A stretch of 64,000 bases of DNA from Arthrobacter gengyunqii (GTDB lineage: Bacteria; Actinomycetota; Actinomycetes; Actinomycetales; Micrococcaceae): positions 2,542,001-2,606,000 of the forward strand of contig NZ_CP095461.1 of the NCBI RefSeq assembly GCF_023022985.1, written 5' to 3'. Position 1 is the first letter of the stretch; each line of letters starts with the position of its first letter. The translations under genes were made by a program, and so were the position numbers. Shown here one piece after another: positions 56,730-64,000 of this stretch. Below the pieces are notes generated by a model. That model was not told the DNA's origin and ran no database searches. It saw only the letters and a program-made list of their open reading frames with translations.

Positions 56730-57233
56730 CTATGCGGGATCGGCAGCCTGAAGCTCGGCCGGGTCCGCACCGGATGCCGCCTCCAACAGCGGAAGGGTCC
56801 GGCCCTCAAAATGCGTGTTCAGCACGATCACGGACGAGGACCGCACAATGGTGCGGGTGGCCACGATGGAATCAATGACGCGCTGCAGGTCGGAGTTGGA
56901 GCGGGCGGCAACCCGTGCCAGCAGGTCACTTTCCCCGGAGACGGTGTGGATCTCCTGGATTTCCGGAATGCGGGCCAGTGCGGCAACCACTGCATCGTGG
57001 CCAATGTCCTGGCTGATGGTCAGGGAGCAGTAGGCAAGCACCGCGTACCCCAGTGCTGCCGGGTCAATCCGCGGCCCCCACCCGGAGATCACTCCCGCCC
57101 GCTGCATTCGGTCCATTCTCGCCTGAACGGTGGCGCGGGCCACCTGCAGGGTGCGCGAAGCTTCGAGGACGGACATCCGGGGCTCGTCGGTGAACAACGC
57201 AATGATGCGTGCGTCCAGGGCGTCTGTTGGCAT
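56730..57233 (-). CDS. Lrp/AsnC family transcriptional regulator
   Basis: A 167-residue regulator: an N-terminal helix-turn-helix (DARIIALFTDEPRMSVLEAS, then VARATVQARMDRM) and a C-terminal RAM/ACT-like ligand domain (AYCSLTISQDIGHDAVV; VSGESDLLARVAARS). ATG 57233 follows GGAAGG by six bases. Divergent to an amino acid permease gene, which it probably controls in response to an amino acid. Confidence 0.92.
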   Translation of the reverse strand: MPTDALDARIIALFTDEPRMSVLEASRTLQVARATVQARMDRMQRAGVISGWGPRIDPAALGYAVLAYCSLTISQDIGHDAVVAALARIPEIQEIHTVSGESDLLARVAARSNSDLQRVIDSIVATRTIVRSSSVIVLNTHFEGRTLPLLEAASGADPAELQAADPA

Positions 57234-57397
57234 GCTTTCCTTCCCCAGCACGGCGATGTGCTGTGCAAACTGCAAGCATAGTGGCACAACTCATATACAT
57301 ACTGAGCGATGGCACCAACGGCATAAGATGGTTAGCTATGGCCGCGGCGGGTTTCGGCACTCCCCACGGCATCCCCAACTTCAAAGGTGTCTTTTTC

Positions 57398-58810
57398 ATG
57401 ACCACCCGAACGTCCGCGCCTGGTTCAACCGGATCAGCCGCACCGGCAGGCTCCCCCGCGGTGCGCAAGATGCGCCCCCGCCACCTGGTCTTCATGAGTC
57501 TGGGCAGCGCCATCGGCACGGGACTGTTTGTCGGTTCCGGCGCCGGCATCCAGGCAGCCGGACCGGCGGTTCTGCTGTCGTTCCTGATTGCCGGCACCAT
57601 GGTCATCCTCGTCATGCGCATGATGGGTGAGATGGCCGCGGCCGATCCCAGCAGCGGAGCCTTCTCCGTGTATGCGGAAAAGGCCCTCGGACGGCCGGCC
57701 GGCACAACCATCGGCTGGCTGTGGTGGCTGCAGCTGGTAATCGTGATTGCCGCCGAGGCTACAGCGGCGGCCGCCATCGTTGCCTCCATGTGGCCGGGCT
57801 CGCAGCAGTGGCTGCTGGCGCTGGTGTTCATGAGCCTGTTCACCGCCATCAACCTGGGCGGCGTCGCCAGCTTCGGCGAGTTTGAGTACTGGTTTGCGCT
57901 GCTCAAAGTACTGGCCATCGTGGCGTTCCTCGCCGTCGGCGTCGCCTTTATATTCGGCTGGCTGCCCAACGTTCCGGCGCCCGGACTGAGCAACCTCACC
58001 GGCAACGGCGGTTTCATGCCGCACGGCTGGAGCGGGGTCGGCGCGGGACTGCTGCTGGTGGTCTTCGCCTTCGGCGGAACGGAGATCGTTGCCGTGGCGG
58101 CCGCCGACACCGAGGAGCCCGAGACCAACATTGCCAAGGCCATCACGTCAGTGGTGTGGCGCATCCTGGTTTTCTACATCGGATCAGTCCTGGTGATCGT
58201 CACCATCCTGCCGTGGGACAGCGAATCCCTAAGCACCGGACCCTTTGTTGCTGCACTGGCGGAGGCACGTGTTCCGGGAGCCGACGTCGTCATGGCCGTG
58301 GTGATTGTGGTGGCCCTGCTGTCGGCGCTGAACGCCAACCTGTACGGCGCTTCCCGGATGGTGTTCTCACTCGCTGAGCGGGGCAGGGCGCCGCGGGCGC
58401 TGGCCCGAAAGGGCGCCAGCGGTGTCCCCCGTGCCGCGGTGGCCGCATCGGTGGCCTTCGGTTTCCTGACCGTGGCCCTGAATTACCTGTACCCCGAAAC
58501 GGTCCTCATGATCCTGCTGAACCTGGTGGGTTCCACCTGCCTGGTGGTCTGGGGGGTTTCGATTGTTTCGCAAATCATCCTGCGCCGCCGGGCCGAATCC
58601 GCGGGCGTGGAACTGCGCTTCAAGATGTGGGCGTTCCCCTGGCTCTCCTACTTTGCATTGGCCCTGCTGGCCGGCATTGGGGTGCTTGGGTTCCTGGACC
58701 CGGCAGTCCGGATCCAACTGCTGGCAACACTTGCCCTGACCTGCGCACTCGGCTTTGCCGCCTGGCTCATGGACCGAAGCGCCATCAAGTCCGGCCGCCA
58801 GCTTAACTAA
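57398..58810 (+). CDS. Amino acid permease (APC superfamily, AAT type)
   Basis: A 470-residue transporter with 12 predicted helices. The first helix carries MSLGSAIGTGLFVGSGAGIQ, the consensus of the AAT family (e.g. AroP, GabP); AFGGTEIVAVAAADTEEPE is the second conserved block. ATG 57398 has AAAGGTG nine bases upstream. A second option is ATG 57338, just after a TAAGAT box, which would add 20 residues and make it nearly leaderless. Regulated in all likelihood by the divergent Lrp protein. Confidence 0.92.
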   Translation: MTTRTSAPGSTGSAAPAGSPAVRKMRPRHLVFMSLGSAIGTGLFVGSGAGIQAAGPAVLLSFLIAGTMVILVMRMMGEMAAADPSSGAFSVYAEKALGRPAGTTIGWLWWLQLVIVIAAEATAAAAIVASMWPGSQQWLLALVFMSLFTAINLGGVASFGEFEYWFALLKVLAIVAFLAVGVAFIFGWLPNVPAPGLSNLTGNGGFMPHGWSGVGAGLLLVVFAFGGTEIVAVAAADTEEPETNIAKAITSVVWRILVFYIGSVLVIVTILPWDSESLSTGPFVAALAEARVPGADVVMAVVIVVALLSALNANLYGASRMVFSLAERGRAPRALARKGASGVPRAAVAASVAFGFLTVALNYLYPETVLMILLNLVGSTCLVVWGVSIVSQIILRRRAESAGVELRFKMWAFPWLSYFALALLAGIGVLGFLDPAVRIQLLATLALTCALGFAAWLMDRSAIKSGRQLN

Positions 58811-58986
58811 CTTCAGAATCCACCGCTTCGCTGTTTATATCCGGCCCTGCCGCTAAATTTCAACGAACTGCCAATCACTTCAAAAACAAGTGCTGGAAAT
58901 GGCCGCAAAGTATTCCAGCATTGTTGCAGCATAAAAAGTGGAAAAGGCAATTCCCTGCCGAGCTGAGCCGCCGCGGCAGCAGCATG

Positions 58987-59033
58987 GCCAACAGCCGCGC
59001 AGAAGCGCTTCCGAGCTCTGCGCGGCTGTTGGC
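58987..59033. repeat. Perfect 17-bp inverted repeat
   Basis: 58987-59003 pairs perfectly with 59017-59033 around a 13-base centre. No T-run on either strand; it may be a terminator for the converging permease and small basic protein genes, or the relic of an insertion element end. The rest of 58811-59070 holds nothing recognisable. Confidence 0.6.
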
Positions 59034-59070
59034 GCAGGAGACAGCTATCTCCTACGTACCGCTGCTTGCG

Positions 59071-59202
59071 CTATTGTCCCTTGCGCTTCTTGGGTGCGAG
59101 CTCTGACTCGGCACTGGTCTTCGCCCTTTTTTCGGCACGCTTGTCCTTGATGGACTTGCCGGGCTTCTTCTCATTTGAACCCTGCGGGGATTTACCTGAC
59201 AA
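59071..59202 (-). CDS. Small lysine-rich protein (43 residues)
   Basis: Starting from TTG at 59202 with AGGAG six bases upstream, the frame encodes a 43-residue basic protein MSGKSPQGSNEKKPGKSI... ending APKKRKGQ. The Ser/Gly/Lys-rich start and Lys/Arg/Ala-rich helix resemble short conserved proteins of Micrococcaceae of unknown role; nucleic acid binding is possible. Short size and a TTG start make it easy to miss. Confidence 0.65.
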   Translation of the reverse strand: MSGKSPQGSNEKKPGKSIKDKRAEKRAKTSAESELAPKKRKGQ

Positions 59203-59524
59203 TTTAGGCTCCTCTGAAAGAACAAATACGGATAGTCCAGACCATACCCGGTAAAAAAATAAAAGCCAGTCCTCGCCGCTCCTGCCGGCTGTCCAATCGA
59301 TGCCGCACTGACCCACGCCAAGGGCCACCGTTGCAGCACTCGGCTGGAGGCCACGACCGCGGCAGGTGCGGAGGTGGCGCAGTGGCGGACTGAAGGACCC
59401 CCTGCCGGGGCGTTTGGGCACCCGGCACATTGGACGTACCGTATGTCTCGTGCGGCCTCCTGACGGATACGCCGTACACATCAGCCGCATCCGTGCGGGA
59501 TCCAGCGAGTATGGGAGTACCGGC
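59203..59524. other. Intergenic stretch without a recognisable gene
   Basis: The 322 bases between the small basic protein gene and the alpha/beta hydrolase hold divergent promoters by necessity, but I see no consensus pair, repeat or supported ORF. Confidence 0.4.
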
Positions 59525-60337
59525 GTGACTGAAAGTTCTGTTCCCGTGAAGATCCGTGCCGTGGAAGGCACCAACCCGGGCCTGTTCGCGGAGATCATCA
59601 TGCCCGACGGCGGCGCAGCGGCCGCGCGGCCGGTGCTGCTCCTGCACGGCTTCGCTTCCTCATCACAGCTGAACTGGCAGGACTCCGGCTGGATCAGCAC
59701 CCTGACCGCTGCAGGAAGAACCGTCATCACTGTGGATTTGCCCGGACACGGACGCAGCGCCGCACCCGCGGACCCGGACGCGTACCGCCCCAGCCGCATC
59801 CGCGCGGATCTGCTTCAGCTGCTGACTGACGCCGGGGTTCTCCCGCTGGCTGACGACAACCCGGCGTCAGGTGTGGACGTCATTGGCTATTCCCTGGGTT
59901 CCCGGCTGGCATGGGAGCTCGGGGCCACTCAGCCCGAACTGGTTCACCGCATGGTCCTGGGCGGTCCGGGAAGCGATGACCCCCTGGCCGATTTTGATCT
60001 GGCAGGTGCACGGGCGAGCCTGGCGGGAAGAGAAGAAACAGCCGACGGCGCCACAGCCGAGCTGCTGCGGATGGCGAAGGCGGTTCCCGGCAACGACATG
60101 CCCGCCCTGCTGGCCATGGTGGAAGCGGTCAAGGAGGAACCGTTTGTTCCGACCGATGCCGTTCCCCGGATGCCGCTGCTGCTCGTGGCCGGCGACCTCG
60201 ACACGTTTGCAGCTGGCGCACCGGAGCTTGCTGAGCTGTCCGGACAGGCAGAGCTGCTCCTGCTGCCGGGCCGAACCCATGCCAACGCCGTCACCTCACG
60301 GACCTTCAAACAGGCAGCTGTCACCTTCCTCGGGTGA
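59525..60337 (+). CDS. Alpha/beta hydrolase
   Basis: A 270-residue hydrolase of the alpha/beta fold. VLLLHGFASSS is the oxyanion-hole region, the nucleophile elbow is GYSLGSRLAWE (Ser), the acid is probably the Asp in VAGDLDTFA and the base the His in LPGRTHANAV. GTG 59525 follows GGGAG by seven bases. Esterase, lactonase or C-C hydrolase; substrate unknown. Confidence 0.88.
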   Translation: MTESSVPVKIRAVEGTNPGLFAEIIMPDGGAAAARPVLLLHGFASSSQLNWQDSGWISTLTAAGRTVITVDLPGHGRSAAPADPDAYRPSRIRADLLQLLTDAGVLPLADDNPASGVDVIGYSLGSRLAWELGATQPELVHRMVLGGPGSDDPLADFDLAGARASLAGREETADGATAELLRMAKAVPGNDMPALLAMVEAVKEEPFVPTDAVPRMPLLLVAGDLDTFAAGAPELAELSGQAELLLLPGRTHANAVTSRTFKQAAVTFLG

Positions 60338-60563
60338 ATCGCGCGCTGCCGGGAGGCGTGTGCGTAAAGGCATATTACGAGTTGATAAAGCCGGCACCGG
60401 GTTGCGCCCTCTATCCAGAGCCCCGGGATATGATGTTCTGGCGAGCAGGTCAGAATCGATTTCATCAGGCTACTGATTAAATCCCCTTCCGGTGCCGAGC
60501 ATTACACCCGGATGCTGTCTGCCGTTTCTTTTTCTCTTCGATAGACCCTCAAGGAGGACACCC

Positions 60564-61511
60564 GTGGATGTACTCCTTGGGCAGCGATACCGGACCGTTG
60601 AGCTTTTGGGTACCGGCGGAGCCGCTTCCGTCTACCGCGCGGTGGACGAGAACCTGGGCCGGGAAGTTGCCGTCAAACGCTTTCATCCCAGCGTCAGTGA
60701 TGACGATGAATACCGCCGCCAGCAGACCGAGACCCTCCTGCTGGCCACCCTCAACCATCCCGGCCTGGTGACCCTGCTGGATGCCGGCACTTACGCAGAG
60801 GAAGACGGCCGGGCGTCCACCTATCTGGTCATGGAGCTCGTGGACGGGCCCGATCTCCGCAAAACTCTGAAGTCCGGTCCGCTGACGCCGGCCGGAACCG
60901 CTTCGCTGGGCGCCGATCTGGCCGATGCGCTGAATTATGTGCATTCCAACGGCGTGATTCACCGGGACGTAAAGCCGGCGAACATCCTGCTGTATCCGCA
61001 GGCCGAAAACGACACCCGTCTCTATCCCAAGCTGACGGATTTCGGTATTGCCCGGATGACCGAAGCCACGGTCGCCACGGCGCACGGAGCCACCATCGGC
61101 ACGGCAAACTATCTGAGCCCTGAGCAGGCGCTGGGCGGTGCGGTTGAACCGCGCACGGACATTTACTCCCTGGGACTGGTGCTTTTGGAGTGCCTTACCG
61201 GGGAAAAGGCTTTTCCCGGCCCCATCGTCGAGTCCGCCGTCGCCCGTTTGGTCCGCGACCCGGAGATTCCGGCGGAGCTGGGCACCGAATGGGTGGATCT
61301 GCTGCGCGCCATGACGGCCCGGACCGTGGAGGCACGTCCCGAAGCGCATGACGCCGCCGGCGCGCTCCGTGCCCTGGCCGCAGAGTCGGACGCCCTGCAG
61401 CATGCCGTGGATTCCGCGGACTTCGGCCCGGACGACGCCGTCACCGGAGGAGTCACCACCGGCAACATCTACATTCCCCTGCCGCCGGCGCACGCCCCCA
61501 GCCTCGGCTAG
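60564..61511 (+). CDS. Serine/threonine protein kinase
   Basis: A 315-residue Hanks-type kinase: glycine loop LGTGGAASVYRAVD, ATP-binding Lys in EVAVKRFHP, catalytic HRDVKPANILL, metal-binding DFGIAR, and activation-loop end TANYLSPEQALG. It has no membrane segment or PASTA domains, so unlike PknA/PknB it is soluble. GTG 60564 has AAGGAGG six bases upstream. Targets unknown. Confidence 0.92.
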   Translation: MDVLLGQRYRTVELLGTGGAASVYRAVDENLGREVAVKRFHPSVSDDDEYRRQQTETLLLATLNHPGLVTLLDAGTYAEEDGRASTYLVMELVDGPDLRKTLKSGPLTPAGTASLGADLADALNYVHSNGVIHRDVKPANILLYPQAENDTRLYPKLTDFGIARMTEATVATAHGATIGTANYLSPEQALGGAVEPRTDIYSLGLVLLECLTGEKAFPGPIVESAVARLVRDPEIPAELGTEWVDLLRAMTARTVEARPEAHDAAGALRALAAESDALQHAVDSADFGPDDAVTGGVTTGNIYIPLPPAHAPSLG

Positions 61512-61545
61512 GCGTTCCGCGGCACGGCATTATGGCGGCACACAG

Positions 61546-61583
61546 AAAAGCCCGGACCGATTTGTTCATCGGTTCGGGCTTTC
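61546..61583. terminator. Bidirectional terminator after the kinase gene
   Basis: A 15-bp stem (61547-61561 with 61568-61582, one mismatch) with A and T flanks, between the kinase gene and the convergent small acidic protein gene. Confidence 0.75.
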
Positions 61584-61601
61584 CGGCTGCGGCGCGGTTC
61601 C

Positions 61602-61769
61602 CTATTTGGAACCCTCGGCCGACTCCTGGTCTTCTTCGGGCTCAAAGTTTGAGGCCTCATCTGTGGACGCAGCGGCAATGCCGTCCTCGGTGTCGGGGAT
61701 GGTGCCCTCGGGTCCGGTGGTCCCTTCGCTGTCCTTGTGCTCGTGGTTGGCTTTGTCTTCGCTGCCCAT
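61602..61769 (-). CDS. Small acidic protein (55 residues)
   Basis: ATG 61769 with AGGAG seven bases upstream opens a 55-codon frame: MGSEDKANHEHKDSEGTTGP, then a Glu/Asp-rich part ending EEDQESAEGSK. Very hydrophilic, no Cys, probably unstructured. No family recognised, but the ribosome site and the shared terminator downstream support a real gene. Confidence 0.6.
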   Translation of the reverse strand: MGSEDKANHEHKDSEGTTGPEGTIPDTEDGIAAASTDEASNFEPEEDQESAEGSK

Positions 61770-61858
61770 GGTGGGTCTCCTCGTCCGCTGCGGCTCCGCC
61801 GTATGTTTCCGGCGCTTCCTTTGATACTAAGGCACCTGACCAGTGTCGTGACAGCGGG

Positions 61859-63478
61859 CTACGGGGCGAAAACCTCCTCCGGGGCCACGGTCACTTCCAG
61901 AAGCAACGGCTCGCCGGTCGCAGCGGCGGGCGCGGCGAGGACAGCGAGCTCGGCCTCCAGCGCAGAGAAGTCGGTGACGCGCCTGGCCTGAACACCCAGG
62001 CCTTCAGCCAGCGTGGCAACAGAGATCTGCGGAAACCCCGGCCACGGCGCCTTGCCGCCGCGCTTGTCGGCCAGCCTGTCCATCACCGCGTAACTGCCGT
62101 TGGCCAGGACAATGAACACCACGGGAACGCCGCGTTCGGCGGCCGTCCACAGCGATTGAATCGAATAGAGCGAGGAGCCGTCACCCACGACGGCGACCAC
62201 AGTCCGGTCAGGCAGGCCCATCTTGAGTCCGATGGCGGCAGGCAGCGCGAACCCGAGCCCGCCCATGGCGGCCGAGACAAAGCCCAGGGGGGCGCGTGCC
62301 GGCACCATGGCCTGCAGTGCCGGCCGCGAGGAGGGCGCTTCCTCGACCAGGACAGCGTCCCGGGGCAGGTAGCGGGCCAGGAGTTCAAAGACGTGTGCCG
62401 CCCGCAGTGCAACGCCCTCCTGCGGGCGCTCCAGCCGGAAGGCTGCCTCCGGAGACACCGGAGACGCCGGACGCTGCGGACGGCCCACAAGCCGGGACCG
62501 GAGCAGTTCGCAGATGCCGGCCGCCAGTACGGCCGGATCGCCGACGAGTGAGAGCTCAGCGGGCGAGCGGTTTGCCTCGGCCGGATCCGCCGTCAGCACC
62601 ACCATCCGGGTCCCTACGGGAACCAGCGGACCTTCGTTGTACGGGTACTGACGGATGGCCGCGGTGCCCGCCACGAGCAGCACATCGTGCCCCTCAAGGG
62701 CAGCACGCACCCTGACACGGTCTGCCGGAAGCTGTCCCTGATACAGCGGATGCGTCTGCGGGAAACCGGCCCGCGCGCCGAACGGCTCAATCCAGACCGG
62801 AGCCTGCAGCGCTTCGGCCAGAGCTGTCAGCGCCGCCCAGCCCGCGTCGGTGTCGTTTCCAGCGCCGGCCAGGATGGCCGGATTGGCGGCACCGGCCAGC
62901 AGCGCGGCCACCTCTTCAGCAGCTGCGGGCAGACCGGGCGGCGCCACAACCACCCGTCTGGAGGCCGCGGCGGCGTGCGGATCCGCCGGCTCGTCCCAGT
63001 CCCCCATCGGCACGATGACCAGCACCGGACCCGATCCCTGCTCGGCCTTCAGCGCGGCCCGTGAAACCGCGGACGGAACATCAGCGGCCCGGGCCGGCGC
63101 CAGAACCTCCAGCGGATAATTGCCGGCCAGCCCCTCCAGCTGACCGGTCAGGAACGGCTCCAGCGCCAAATGCCGGCGGTCCTGCTGGCCGACCATGACC
63201 ACCAGCGGTGCCCGGTTGGCGCGCGCCGTCGCAATGGCACCGACGGCATTGCCCAGCCCTGCCGTGGTGTGGAGCAGGGCGAAACCGCAGCGTCCGGTTG
63301 CCAGCGCGTAGCCGGTTGCCATCCCCACCACGGAGCCCTCGTGCAGGGCCAGGATGAAATCGAAGTCGTCGGGCAGGTCAATAAGGAAGGGCACTTCCGT
63401 GGAGCCGGGGTTCGAAAACAATGTGGTGAGGCCCCGCAGCCGCATCACGTCGAACGTTTCCTCCCGCACCGTCCTCAC
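61859..63478 (-). CDS. ThDP-dependent enzyme, benzoylformate decarboxylase-like
   Basis: A 539-residue three-domain ThDP enzyme. FSNPGSTEVPFLIDLPDDF and LALHEGSVVGMATGYALATG (catalytic Glu) match benzoylformate decarboxylase (MdlC) more than IlvB; the cofactor motif is VVGDGSSLYSIQ with LANGSYAV. The GTG start overlaps the stop of the NitT/TauT ATPase by four bases, so importer and enzyme are coupled: the imported compound is probably a 2-oxo acid or its precursor. Gene symbol mdlC is not asserted. Confidence 0.85.
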   Translation of the reverse strand: MRTVREETFDVMRLRGLTTLFSNPGSTEVPFLIDLPDDFDFILALHEGSVVGMATGYALATGRCGFALLHTTAGLGNAVGAIATARANRAPLVVMVGQQDRRHLALEPFLTGQLEGLAGNYPLEVLAPARAADVPSAVSRAALKAEQGSGPVLVIVPMGDWDEPADPHAAAASRRVVVAPPGLPAAAEEVAALLAGAANPAILAGAGNDTDAGWAALTALAEALQAPVWIEPFGARAGFPQTHPLYQGQLPADRVRVRAALEGHDVLLVAGTAAIRQYPYNEGPLVPVGTRMVVLTADPAEANRSPAELSLVGDPAVLAAGICELLRSRLVGRPQRPASPVSPEAAFRLERPQEGVALRAAHVFELLARYLPRDAVLVEEAPSSRPALQAMVPARAPLGFVSAAMGGLGFALPAAIGLKMGLPDRTVVAVVGDGSSLYSIQSLWTAAERGVPVVFIVLANGSYAVMDRLADKRGGKAPWPGFPQISVATLAEGLGVQARRVTDFSALEAELAVLAAPAAATGEPLLLEVTVAPEEVFAP

Positions 63479-64000
63479 TTCCGGGCCACGCTTTCCCCGC
63501 CGGTATCTGCCCCGGGCACAGCTGAGCGCGGGACTCCCGCGCCGTCGGCCGCTGCTGCCCCCTGTTTGCCGGCGTTGCGTTTTGCCAGCTGGATCTGCTC
63601 GTAGACGTGGTTCCGCAGTTCCACGAAACGCGGAAGCGAGCGGGTGGTGAGCTGGTCCCGCTCCTCCGGCAGGTCGATGACAATGTCCTCCTGCACCACG
63701 GTGGGTGAGCTGGAGAGAACGACGACGCGCTCCCCCAGATACACGGACTCGTCGATATCGTGGGTGACGAAGAGGATGGTCACCCCCAGTTTTTCCCAGA
63801 TGTGCCGAACCAGGTCCTCCAGATCGGCGCGGGTCTGCGCGTCGACGGCGGCAAAAGGCTCATCCATCAGCAGGACCTTGGGCTGGTAGGCGACAGCCCG
63901 GGCGATGGCCACACGCTGCTGCATGCCGCCGGAGAGCTGCCACGGGTAGCTGGTGGGTACGTGGTCCAGTCCGACCGCCGCCAGCGCATCGTCCACCAGC
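63475..64000 (-). CDS. NitT/TauT-type ABC transporter ATP-binding protein, C-terminal part
   Basis: The frame runs off the window end, so the Walker A half is missing. Seen are the signature QLSGGMQQRVAIARA, Walker B LLMDEPFAAVDAQTR and the switch VTHDIDESVYLGE, typical of SsuB/TauB ATPases. The C-terminal 40 residues are a lysine/alanine-rich tail. Transcribed before the benzoylformate decarboxylase-like gene. Confidence 0.88.
   Translation of the reverse strand, partial: LVDDALAAVGLDHVPTSYPWQLSGGMQQRVAIARAVAYQPKVLLMDEPFAAVDAQTRADLEDLVRHIWEKLGVTILFVTHDIDESVYLGERVVVLSSSPTVVQEDIVIDLPEERDQLTTRSLPRFVELRNHVYEQIQLAKRNAGKQGAAAADGAGVPRSAVPGADTGGESVARK

Overview
The window comes from a high-G+C actinobacterium, most likely of the Micrococcaceae (Arthrobacter-like). 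The evidence is the strong G/C third-position bias, frequent GTG starts, short -10 boxes placed six bases before start codons (leaderless mRNAs), a Lys/Leu tRNA and IS481 context, and the gene families present. No replication origin, rRNA operon, CRISPR array or prophage is visible.

Layout. 1-4.8 kb: 3' end of rfbA, metG, and an FtsX-type ABC exporter. 4.9-12.3 kb: serA and the branched-chain amino acid block ilvC-ilvN-ilvB-ilvD on the minus strand; ilvB is preceded by a 13-codon Ile/Val/Leu leader peptide and a transcription attenuator. 12.4-14.5 kb: small hypotheticals and a D-2-hydroxyacid dehydrogenase. 14.6-28.3 kb: a one-directional catabolic operon lying between two copies of tRNA-Lys(CTT). 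It encodes an aldehyde dehydrogenase, an NtaA-type FMN monooxygenase, a two-subunit TPP decarboxylase, a GMC oxidase, two amidohydrolases, a CDA-fold deaminase and a NitT/TauT-type ABC importer. 28.4-31.3 kb: a MarR regulator, a Bcp peroxiredoxin, tRNA-Leu, and an IS481-family element inserted beside that tRNA. 31.4-39.8 kb: a fasciclin lipoprotein and a split oligopeptide ABC system with two paralogous binding proteins. 39.9-48.2 kb: mqo, an RND exporter, a lipoprotein, and a flavin monooxygenase/MarR/SDR group. 48.2-52.2 kb: an MFS exporter, an M20 peptidase, a GNAT protein and a small membrane protein. 52.2-56.6 kb: the NAD de novo operon nrtR-nadA-[nadB remnant]-nadC-nifS. 56.7-64 kb: Lrp regulator with amino acid permease, two very small conserved-looking proteins, an alpha/beta hydrolase, a Ser/Thr kinase, and a benzoylformate-decarboxylase-like enzyme following a NitT/TauT ATPase cut by the window end.

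How genes work together. The 15.2-28.0 kb operon has every part of a self-contained import-and-degrade pathway. Three different deaminase folds, a ring-attacking type flavin monooxygenase, an alcohol oxidase with an aldehyde dehydrogenase, and an NMT1-like importer suggest an amino-substituted N-heterocycle carrying a hydroxymethyl or similar side chain. An organosulfonate is the main alternative, because the TPP enzyme resembles sulfopyruvate decarboxylase. No regulator is encoded in it; its 5' leader may control it.

The most striking anomaly outside that operon is in the nad operon. Between nadA and nadC, where nadB (about 550 codons) normally sits, only a 29-codon ORF remains. It carries the NadB-like N-terminal FAD-binding glycine motif and is translationally coupled on both sides. 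The strain should therefore lack L-aspartate oxidase unless it is encoded elsewhere or replaced by an aspartate dehydrogenase.
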